From: a virus
Reading direction: 5' to 3' (one strand)
Length of the DNA: 47,046 bases
Virus record (IMG/VR): IMGVR_UViG_3300032294_002279
Coordinates: 1-47,046 of that record
Positions 41,126 to 47,046 of this stretch are shown piece after piece; the first letter of the stretch is position 1, and the number at the start of each line of letters is the position of its first letter. The notes beneath the pieces are model-generated. The model saw only the letters and a list, made by a program, of their open reading frames with translations. It did no database searches and was not told the origin of the DNA. The translations under genes were made by a program, and so were the position numbers.

Positions 41126-41377
41126 TCACCAGCTCCGACACGCCCAGTAGCGAGCTTTTAATTTGCTTCCGGGATTGTCGCAGTTATGTCTGGCCCGGAA
41201 GTTAGCGCGTCGCTCAGGAATATGTTTTTTGATCGTCATGTTCGGGTCACCAAAACGTACTAAACGTACCTGATCCCCTTCTTTAGCAGCGACCGCAAAT
41301 TTCTTACCGCCGCCAGAATCGCGACGAGGTTTGTTGTACCCGTCAAACACTTCTCCGGCAATACGAATCTTGGCCAT
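41126..41377 (-). CDS. Small conserved basic phage protein (MAKIRIAGEVFDGYNKP family)
   Basis: The 83-residue protein starts MAKIRIAGEVFDGYNKPRR and continues with KEGDQVRLVRFGDPN and a basic end (KLKARYWACRSW). I recognise the block from marine phage genomes; its function is unknown. The basic charge and VRLVRFG strand suggest a small nucleic-acid or capsid-binding protein. It overlaps the start of the next gene by one base. Confidence 0.65.
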   Translation of the reverse strand: MAKIRIAGEVFDGYNKPRRDSGGGKKFAVAAKEGDQVRLVRFGDPNMTIKKHIPERRANFRARHNCDNPGSKLKARYWACRSW

Positions 41378-41595
41378 CAGCTTTTGTTCTTTTTCTTAAT
41401 GTACTCGGAAGCACGACGACGAGCTTCTTTAGCTTTTTCAGTATTGGGCACTTGAGTATTCACAGGTTTGTTACCAGCCGTGGCACGTTTCTTTTTTTCA
41501 TCCGTGGCGCGGCGCTCTTCATCGCTCATTGAAGCCCACGCGGACTTAGGCAGATATCGCTCGGTTCGACCTTTTTCTCGCGCTAAATCAGCCAT
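41377..41595 (-). CDS. Small Lys/Arg-rich conserved phage protein
   Basis: The 72-residue protein reads MADLAREKGRTERYLPKSAWASMSDEERRATDEKKKR and ends in a highly basic helix (KAKEARRRASEYIKKKNKS). Similar RYLPKSAWASMS blocks occur in marine phages, without known function. It probably binds DNA or packs with it, by charge only. Confidence 0.6.
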   Translation of the reverse strand: MADLAREKGRTERYLPKSAWASMSDEERRATDEKKKRATAGNKPVNTQVPNTEKAKEARRRASEYIKKKNKS

Positions 41596-41597
41596 AA

Positions 41598-41828
41598 CTA
41601 GGACTTTTTGCTTTTTTCGTATTCTTCACGCGTCTGCCAATCTTCTTTGCCCCAGCGACTTAGCTTGTTTTCACTAGATTTTTTACCTTCGTATTTGCCG
41701 CCCGCTTCCTTGTAGTACTTAACAGCCAACTGCATAGCCCGCGCTGAATGCCCACCTAAGCGCTTGCGAGCTTTAGCTTTTGCGGCGGCCCATTTTGCAG
41801 GGTCTTTTTTCTTTGCGACTTCAGACAC
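41598..41828 (-). CDS. DUF5872-like small basic protein
   Basis: The 76-residue protein (GTG start) carries KRLGGHSARAMQLAVKYYKEAGGKYEGKKSS and then NKLSRWGKEDWQTREEY. This is the GG-H-SARAMQLA...YK-GG...K-x-G-K pattern of the DUF5872 family, as I remember it. The family is common in phages and giant viruses and has no known function. It overlaps its upstream neighbour by eight bases. Confidence 0.7.
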   Translation of the reverse strand: MSEVAKKKDPAKWAAAKAKARKRLGGHSARAMQLAVKYYKEAGGKYEGKKSSENKLSRWGKEDWQTREEYEKSKKS

Positions 41829-42144
41829 TAGCTACTGGGGTTCCGTTACCCGGAGAAACAGGAATGCCGGTTTGAGGGCCACGCTTCGATGCGGCCTTTC
41901 GAAGCAGTTCGGCCTTCATGGACTCGGTAGGGTCTTCAGTCGGCGAAAACTCATCTTCGTAAGTGCCGTACGGACCATACTGAGGGGGAATAGGCGCATT
42001 AGGTGCTTCTTCGCTCACTTGATTTTCATAGTCGTCACTTCGCATTGCTGCTCGTTGAGCAGTGCGTTGACGACGCGACGCTAACTCCTGGGCGTTAAAT
42101 GCCTTGGTGAAAAAGTCGCCGGCTTCGAGAAAAGGGTCTGCCAT
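41821..42144 (-). CDS. Hypothetical protein in the small-protein cluster
   Basis: The 107-residue protein starts with a helical segment (DPFLEAGDFFTKAFNAQELASRRQRTAQRAAM), continues with Pro/Tyr-rich linker sequence and ends with another short helix. No family is recognised. It overlaps the DUF5872-like gene by eight bases. A small head or assembly accessory is possible. Confidence 0.5.
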   Translation of the reverse strand: MADPFLEAGDFFTKAFNAQELASRRQRTAQRAAMRSDDYENQVSEEAPNAPIPPQYGPYGTYEDEFSPTEDPTESMKAELLRKAASKRGPQTGIPVSPGNGTPVASV

Positions 42145-42156
42145 ATTTACAGTTTA

Positions 42157-42351
42157 CTACATGCTTCCAATTTGCTGTGCCACGAGTGCTTTAGCTAATA
42201 GATCAGATTTTAAAGCAGACATAAAATCAGATGAAACAGCACCTTTCTTTTGCAAGGAACTAAGAATATCATCCGCATCTAAACCTGCGCTTTCGCGAAG
42301 ATTTTTGCCTCCGCCAAGCAAAGAGATTAAGCTGGAGTAATCAGTGGCCAT
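42157..42351 (-). CDS. Small hypothetical helical protein
   Basis: The 64-residue protein is short, helical and low in charge (MATDYSSLISLLGGGKNLRESAGLDADDILSSLQKKG). No family is recognised. It overlaps the next gene's end by one base and so is part of the tight leftward cluster. Confidence 0.5.
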   Translation of the reverse strand: MATDYSSLISLLGGGKNLRESAGLDADDILSSLQKKGAVSSDFMSALKSDLLAKALVAQQIGSM

Positions 42352-42635
42352 CAGTAGAGCACAAAAACACCAGGGGCGTTACCGCTGATAATAGCTGTAC
42401 AAGAAATAGGAATAAGCTGATTCCCTGAAAGATTACTAGCCGTAGCTTTTTGACCGGGAGCGTCAGCAAGCTCGACAGTCAAGTAAGTTTTAGCGGCGGC
42501 AGCATCTGCTTCGATAAAAACAGCACGGCATGAAGGAAAATTAATTAGGCCACTGCTAGGAACATGTCCAAATCCACTGGAATACGGCAGAGCTGCCGTT
42601 TGACCGTAAACAGAACCGAAAGCCCTTACGTCCAC
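42351..42635 (-). CDS. Small beta-rich protein
   Basis: The 94-residue protein (GTG start) is beta-rich and hydrophobic (GSVYGQTAALPYSSGFGHVPSSGLINFPS, VFIEADAAAAKTYLTVELADAPGQ), with a small fold like those of minor virion or decoration proteins. No motif is recognised. It lies between the DUF3310-like gene and another small gene. Confidence 0.5.
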   Translation of the reverse strand: MDVRAFGSVYGQTAALPYSSGFGHVPSSGLINFPSCRAVFIEADAAAAKTYLTVELADAPGQKATASNLSGNQLIPISCTAIISGNAPGVFVLY

Positions 42636-42638
42636 TAC

Positions 42639-42866
42639 TTAATGATTCTCTTTGTTTGATTCTAACTCACCGATCAAGCACTGAAGATACCAAGCCGCTT
42701 TTTTCAGGTCCTCCACGCCGTTTTTAAACTTGTACCGCCAGACGTATTTAGCGATATTGCCGTGGCAGTAGTCCCTAAACCCTTCAGGACCTAGTTGAGC
42801 CTTCAAAGCATCGATGCACTCAATAGCACCTGACGTATAGTGCGTAGGATGATTGACGTTGTCCAT
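42639..42866 (-). CDS. DUF3310-like nucleotide-metabolism protein
   Basis: The 75-residue protein matches DUF3310/SaV-like proteins: NHPTHYTSGAIECIDALKAQL, then GNIAKYVWRYKFKNGVEDLKKAAWYLQCLI. These are common in phages and are often placed with nucleotide pyrophosphatase-type genes. The exact function is unknown. It lies upstream of the small-protein cluster and downstream of a glycosyltransferase-like gene. Confidence 0.85.
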   Translation of the reverse strand: MDNVNHPTHYTSGAIECIDALKAQLGPEGFRDYCHGNIAKYVWRYKFKNGVEDLKKAAWYLQCLIGELESNKENH

Positions 42867-42872
42867 AAAAAA

Positions 42873-43754
42873 TCAGATCTGAAGCATTTTATCGCAGGTT
42901 ATGAGCTCTGGCTGCGTTTTAGCCAGCTCTATTGAGTACTTGGTGTCGTCGTGGGCTAACAAACAACAAGGATGCGGTTTATAAACACCGTTTTCTTCAA
43001 TCACCGGGATACAACGACGGTGTTCATAGCCAAAAGGGACGTCCTCGAACGCTAAACCCATAGAACTCCGGTCGGCAAGGGGCCAATTTCGAAAACCCAC
43101 GATTTCGACGCTCTTCGCCGGGTCCATACTGCCGCTTTTCACGTATTTGACTGCGTCAAAACTATCCAAAATCATCGCAGCGTAATAAGGACTTGCAATT
43201 TGGGCAAAAAACTTGATTTTTTGGTCGATAACGAGCAATTTCTTTACGTCAAAACCTCGTTCTGACCAAACATTGGGAGTTCGCTTGGTTAAAAAGTACC
43301 GATAGTGGTTATCAAACGGTATTTTCTCTCCTTCGAAGACTTCATACCGAATAAATCCTGGTTCCAACCCGTATTCAGCCAGTCGAGGCTTCCAACGCAT
43401 CCAATACTTAAAGTGTTCCCAAGTAATCAACATGTCATTTTCTTGATAAAGGTAATAATCGTACTTGTGGTTCATACAAGCCAACACAAGATCATTTTTA
43501 TGCGCCCATGTCAAGCCCCAACCCTCATAGCCAGAGTTGGCGATAACAATATTTAACTCCAATTTCTCCCGGAAAGGCCGCAATAAGTTGGCTAATTGAT
43601 TCGCATCATCCTGAGCTTCATTATTTATGTAGATAAACACAGAAACTTTAAGGTCGTACTCTGTATAAAGCTTCAAAACCTTGAGTAGCTTCTCGACCCG
43701 AGCCAGCGGATTGTGCGCCGCAATCGCGACCCAAAGAGTTTTATCAGAAGTCAT
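42873..43754 (-). CDS. Glycosyltransferase-like protein
   Basis: I take ATG 43754, directly after the terminase stop (a TTG 12 bases upstream is possible). The 293-residue product has an N-terminal Rossmann-like half (LWVAIAAHNPLARVEKLLKVLKLY) and YDYYLYQENDMLITWEHF, whose EN-D motif resembles the D-x-D of GT-A transferases. The C-terminus has CIPVIEENGVYKPHPCC. It probably transfers a sugar, in the cytoplasm, within the same set as the GT17 and GT4 genes. The exact family is uncertain. Confidence 0.6.
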   Translation of the reverse strand: MTSDKTLWVAIAAHNPLARVEKLLKVLKLYTEYDLKVSVFIYINNEAQDDANQLANLLRPFREKLELNIVIANSGYEGWGLTWAHKNDLVLACMNHKYDYYLYQENDMLITWEHFKYWMRWKPRLAEYGLEPGFIRYEVFEGEKIPFDNHYRYFLTKRTPNVWSERGFDVKKLLVIDQKIKFFAQIASPYYAAMILDSFDAVKYVKSGSMDPAKSVEIVGFRNWPLADRSSMGLAFEDVPFGYEHRRCIPVIEENGVYKPHPCCLLAHDDTKYSIELAKTQPELITCDKMLQI

Positions 43755-43755
43755 G

Positions 43756-45279
43756 TCAATACTCAACAGAAAAACTGCCTCTACGTTGCAAGAAAGTGAT
43801 TAACCAAGTGTATGCGTCCAATAAATCGTCATGGGCTGTAGCACCTACATTAATCAACTGATCGAAGAGCGCATCGAACTTGCGATATTTGTTAAAGACG
43901 ACTTTCTGGTTCTCCAAAAGACCAAGCGTGCCTCTAAAACGAGCAATCTTATCGCCCCTGAACCCTTTAACTTCGTGAATATGAAGGTTACTGAGGCCCC
44001 TTTCGTTCAGAAGAACTCGCCGGAGATCCGCAGCAAGGCTTGCCTGATATGCCACGGATTCGACAACGAGCGTCACGGTGGAATACGTCGGCTGATACTC
44101 ACCGTTGTACTTAGTTAGGATGCCCCACTCAAGCAACATGTCGCATAGAAGGTCTATTTTTTCAAGGTTTCCTATAGAACGACACTGATGCGCATCAACG
44201 ATATAATACTTATCTTTTAATCGGCCCCCCAGAACAAAAGCTGTGTAGTCCGAAGTCTCATTTTTGCTTGCTGAAAGGTCGATGCCGAGGGCCAAACTGT
44301 CAAATTCGGTCGCCACGTCACCTTTAATCAACAGATCCGGGGAAACGACAAGGTCACTCGTGGCCACAGGTTGCTGCTGATACTGGAAACAGAAAGCAAC
44401 GGGATCAAGTTCTTTCTGCTGCAATAGGTAGTCAACAGACCATTGAGTCTGCCAGTAACTCTTGGGCTGACCCTTATCGTCGTACGTCAGTGCCTCTTGA
44501 GTTACTTGCTTCCACCCTTTCTCCGGAACGAACATTGTCTTGTGGATGTCGAGCGGATGAAATCGCGTACCCAAGCAAATAGATCGACCGCCCTCAAACA
44601 CAATAGGAGCAATAACACTACTCCAGTTATTATTCATCTCCTCACGAATCGTAGGATTCTTGATATCAGCTGAACTTTTTACAGGGTCATCGATTAACAC
44701 TAAATGAGCTCGTTTAGACGTAATACTACCGCGTAGTCCTGCTGCCCTTAGAGTAAATTCTTCATCACCTAATCGAGGAATACCGGCGTAGTCGTAATCA
44801 ATCGACCAGCCGATATCCGATTGCATTCCTGGCTTGAGTCGACATGTCGGAAAAATTTTACGAAATTCTGATGAGTCAACGATCTGTCGAATAATCCGTG
44901 ATTTAGGGATAGCTGTAGCAATGTTATAACTCACGTAGATAATCTGCAAAGGTCTTTTTGCAGCAGTATGACGTCCTATACACCATGCCGTAAACATATT
45001 GAGAACGGTCGACTTAGCCGAACCTCTCGGTGCTAAAATATCAAGATTAAGACCAGCAATATCTAGTAAGTACTTGTTGCTTTCGTTTGTTACCAAGTGC
45101 TCGTGCCATTCGAGCATGTGAGGCGCGGGGGGCTTGTCTAAAAGCGTACAGAAAGTATGAAAGTCATTAGACGCTTTAGTATAAATAGTTTCTATTACGT
45201 TACTATCGCCGGCTTCGATCGCTTTAAGTGCACGTAGTTGGGCGCCACGGCGGTAGGCAAAACTCTCCCTACTAGGCAT
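43756..45279 (-). CDS. Terminase large subunit
   Basis: The 507-residue protein is a packaging ATPase-nuclease. Walker A is APRGSAKST (83-91) and Walker B is LVLIDD (D197, D198). A C-terminal RNase-H-like nuclease follows, with D334 in GIDLSASKN, E407 in VVE and D484/D485 with D488 in HDDLLDAY. It cuts and packs concatemeric DNA through the portal. The order terminase, GT, small proteins, GT17, portal, capsid is unusual only in the inserted genes. No separate small terminase is recognised. The divergent gene starts 54 bases away, so a promoter must lie in that short gap. Confidence 0.9.
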   Translation of the reverse strand: MPSRESFAYRRGAQLRALKAIEAGDSNVIETIYTKASNDFHTFCTLLDKPPAPHMLEWHEHLVTNESNKYLLDIAGLNLDILAPRGSAKSTVLNMFTAWCIGRHTAAKRPLQIIYVSYNIATAIPKSRIIRQIVDSSEFRKIFPTCRLKPGMQSDIGWSIDYDYAGIPRLGDEEFTLRAAGLRGSITSKRAHLVLIDDPVKSSADIKNPTIREEMNNNWSSVIAPIVFEGGRSICLGTRFHPLDIHKTMFVPEKGWKQVTQEALTYDDKGQPKSYWQTQWSVDYLLQQKELDPVAFCFQYQQQPVATSDLVVSPDLLIKGDVATEFDSLALGIDLSASKNETSDYTAFVLGGRLKDKYYIVDAHQCRSIGNLEKIDLLCDMLLEWGILTKYNGEYQPTYSTVTLVVESVAYQASLAADLRRVLLNERGLSNLHIHEVKGFRGDKIARFRGTLGLLENQKVVFNKYRKFDALFDQLINVGATAHDDLLDAYTWLITFLQRRGSFSVEY

Positions 45280-45333
45280 GTTGATAAACTGATAGCGCTG
45301 TTATAGTGATTGTACTCGATTCGCCGAGTTTGC

Positions 45334-46506
45334 ATGTCGAAAATCCTTTGGTATGGCGATGCTTGTAGTAATACAGGCTTTGCAAGAGTAACACACAGCG
45401 TACTAGATGTTCTTAAGAACGAACATGAAGTCGTGGTGATGGGGATCAACCACACGGGCGATCCACACGATAAACCATACAAGGTATATCCAGCCTGCCC
45501 TGCAGGCTCAGGCGATCGATTCGGTATCGGCAGAATTCCGGAGATCATAGAAAAAGAAAAACCAGACGTAATTATCTGCCTGAACGACATCTGGGTTGTA
45601 AATCAGTTTTGGGAACGCTGTCAGTTCTTGAAAGATCAGATCGGCTTTAAGTTCATCGCGTACTTCCCGGTGGATAGCGAGAGCTACTTCCCCGACATGC
45701 TGCGTCATATCAAGCACTGGGATCTAGCAGTCACCTTCACTGTTCCCTCTGCCGAGCGTGTCATGAAGTGCGGCGCAGATGCTCCGAGACTGGCTGTGCT
45801 CCCCCACGGGGTTGACACAGGTCGGTTCTATCCGATGGACAAAGCTGAAGCCCGCAAGCGGATCGGTATCCCCGAAGATAAATTCGTCGTTCTTAACGCA
45901 AACAGGAACCAACCGCGTAAACGCATTGACCTGACGATCAAGACGTTCGCCGAGTTTGCGGTCAACAAACCAGACACCATGCTGTACCTGCACATGAGTA
46001 CGAAAGACATGGGCTGGGATATTCTGCCTCTCTTTAAACATGAGATGCAGCGCCGTGGTCTGGATGACGCCAACCGATTGATCTTGACCTCGGCAAACAT
46101 CAACTACCTGAGCGCACCGCCGGACGAATTGCTCAATACAATTTATAACGCCTGCGACGTCGGTATTAATACATCCGATGGAGAAGGGTGGGGTCTTGTT
46201 AGTTTCGAACATGCGGGCTGTAAAAAACCGCAGGTTGTTCCGCACCACACAGCGTGCCAAGACATCTGGAAGGATGCGGCCGAACTTATCCCCATTTCCA
46301 CATGGGTTGTGGATAAAGATCTTGGTGTCGAACGCGGTCTGATCAACGTGACGCAGGCGGCTCGGATCCTGGACGATTTGTACCACGATTTACATACATA
46401 CAACGAAGTGGCTGAGGCGTGCTACAACGTCACTCAGCGTCCGGAGTATCGCTGGGAATCTATTGGTGCTGGGTTCAGCGCCGCCATCAAAGATCTGGGG
46501 GTTTGA
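45334..46506 (+). CDS. Family 4-type glycosyltransferase
   Basis: I start at ATG 45334 (390 residues). The N-terminal half (ILWYGDACSNTGFARVTHSVLDVLKNEHEVVVMG) and the C-terminal block (NTSDGEGWGLVSFEHAGCKKPQVVPHHTACQDIW) fit GT-B retaining transferases: E-G-x-x-x-x-x-E, the nucleotide-sugar diphosphate site, is visible as GEGWGLVSFE. It would add a hexose to a glycan acceptor, in the cytoplasm. It begins a rightward operon. A TTGATA at 45281 and TATAGT at 45302 (15-base spacer) might be its promoter, weakly supported. Confidence 0.85.
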   Translation: MSKILWYGDACSNTGFARVTHSVLDVLKNEHEVVVMGINHTGDPHDKPYKVYPACPAGSGDRFGIGRIPEIIEKEKPDVIICLNDIWVVNQFWERCQFLKDQIGFKFIAYFPVDSESYFPDMLRHIKHWDLAVTFTVPSAERVMKCGADAPRLAVLPHGVDTGRFYPMDKAEARKRIGIPEDKFVVLNANRNQPRKRIDLTIKTFAEFAVNKPDTMLYLHMSTKDMGWDILPLFKHEMQRRGLDDANRLILTSANINYLSAPPDELLNTIYNACDVGINTSDGEGWGLVSFEHAGCKKPQVVPHHTACQDIWKDAAELIPISTWVVDKDLGVERGLINVTQAARILDDLYHDLHTYNEVAEACYNVTQRPEYRWESIGAGFSAAIKDLGV

Positions 46507-46508
46507 TC

Positions 46509-47046
46509 ATGCAGTCTCAAACTCGGTATTACCATTTGTATAGCGACGTAGTCCATCCGACTAAGTCAACGGGTGACGGCATTCCGACGGTCTACGAGCA
46601 GGCAGAAGCTCTCGGCGGAAAATTCACTCGAATTGTTAAAGGTTTGCCGAAAGATCACGTCGCTAATTTCAGCCCGTCAATCGTCCGATTCAACGATTCG
46701 CTGTACATCGCGTGGCGATCTCAGCCCGAAGCTTTTGGTTTTAGGTACGACAACAAGTACTTTTATTTGAACGGGCAACCCAACGAGCTGTATTTCGGGA
46801 TGTTGGGGCCGGATGATGCCTCGATCATTGGCACCAAAAAACTCCGCCCCAAAAAACACCGGCTTAGTTACGAAGATCCGCGTCTATTTGTGGGTCCCGA
46901 CGAAAATCTGTACGTACAATTCGTAGCTTCGACGTACGCCAGTAAGTACGATTCCAATCCGAAAAAACTGTTCTCGCAGCCAAAAGTCATCGTCTGCTGG
47001 TTAAATGAACAATTCGACGCAGTCAGCGCTTCAATACCTCCGATCG
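46509..47046 (+). CDS. Beta-propeller glycoside-active protein, GH130-like, 5' part
   Basis: This 179-residue N-terminal part runs off the right edge. NFSPSIVRFNDSLYIAWRS and later YEDPRLFVGPDENLYVQF are blade motifs of five-bladed beta-propeller glycosidases/phosphorylases such as GH130, where E-D-P-R belongs to the active site region. It follows the GT4 gene after two bases. It may trim or rearrange the sugar added by the neighbours. Family membership is inferred, and the catalytic acid lies outside the window. Confidence 0.6.
   Translation, partial: MQSQTRYYHLYSDVVHPTKSTGDGIPTVYEQAEALGGKFTRIVKGLPKDHVANFSPSIVRFNDSLYIAWRSQPEAFGFRYDNKYFYLNGQPNELYFGMLGPDDASIIGTKKLRPKKHRLSYEDPRLFVGPDENLYVQFVASTYASKYDSNPKKLFSQPKVIVCWLNEQFDAVSASIPPI

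Noticed and set aside
45280-45333. Strong divergent promoter between terminase and GT4 genes
   Set aside because: The best candidate boxes (TTGATA at 45281, TATAGT at 45302) have a 15-base spacer and are too weak to list as a feature.
45724-46386. 220-residue minus-strand open frame
   Set aside because: It is antisense to the GT4 gene, which has clear family motifs throughout this interval.
1-47046. CRISPR array, insertion sequence or integrase
   Set aside because: No regularly spaced repeat array, transposase motif or tyrosine/serine recombinase motif was seen on either strand.

Overview
The window looks like an internal piece of a tailed double-stranded DNA phage (Caudoviricetes) that infects a cyanobacterium, most likely a phycobilisome-containing Synechococcus-type host. 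A terminase, a portal, a capsid protein and many virion proteins establish that it is phage. The host inference rests on an NblA-like phycobilisome-degradation adaptor at 191-445, on a small protein at 7746-8105 of a family I know from marine Synechococcus and cyanophages, and on adhesin and lysin domains typical of cyanophages. Genes run off both ends, so the genome is incomplete here. I recognise no DNA polymerase, integrase, tail sheath, tail tube or tape measure in the window.

Layout. (1) 1-5.7 kb, mostly + strand: replication/early genes, with a RecB/Cas4-like PD-(D/E)XK nuclease, a 921-residue primase-SF3 helicase, a methyltransferase-like protein that has lost its catalytic motif, and the NblA-like gene on the opposite strand. 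(2) 5.8-20.9 kb, almost all - strand: adhesins and lysis genes, including an S74 self-cleaving fibre, a beta-helix tailspike, a GH24+C39-like endolysin, holin-like genes, thyX, two HNH proteins, a small SAM methyltransferase and a two-HTH regulator. (3) 20.95-21.4 kb: a 465-bp divergent intergenic region with an iteron-like repeat cluster. (4) 21.4-24.1 kb, + strand: a tight early cluster of DNA-binding and unknown proteins ending in a second methyltransferase-like gene without its catalytic tetrapeptide. (5) 24.1-45.3 kb, - strand: virion genes (muramidase/M15-like lysin, internal and neck proteins, capsid-associated proteins, major capsid protein, putative scaffold, portal, terminase), interrupted by two short + strand islands. 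One island carries an excisionase-like HTH protein and a Dps-type mini-ferritin. (6) 45.3-47.0 kb, + strand: a GT4 glycosyltransferase and a beta-propeller glycoside-active protein running off the end.

How the genes work together. The early modules would process DNA and make nucleotides (thyX, nuclease, primase-helicase). NblA-like and Dps-like proteins would act on the host, breaking down light-harvesting antennae and handling iron or peroxide. Four carbohydrate-active genes surround the packaging module and may decorate virions or alter the host surface. Many late genes abut or overlap by a few bases, as in translationally coupled operons. The largest overlap is about 509 bases between the portal gene and the putative scaffold gene.

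All assignments come from reading the sequence by eye. No database search was run. Family names reflect motif recognition, and virion proteins without motifs are left without a specific function.
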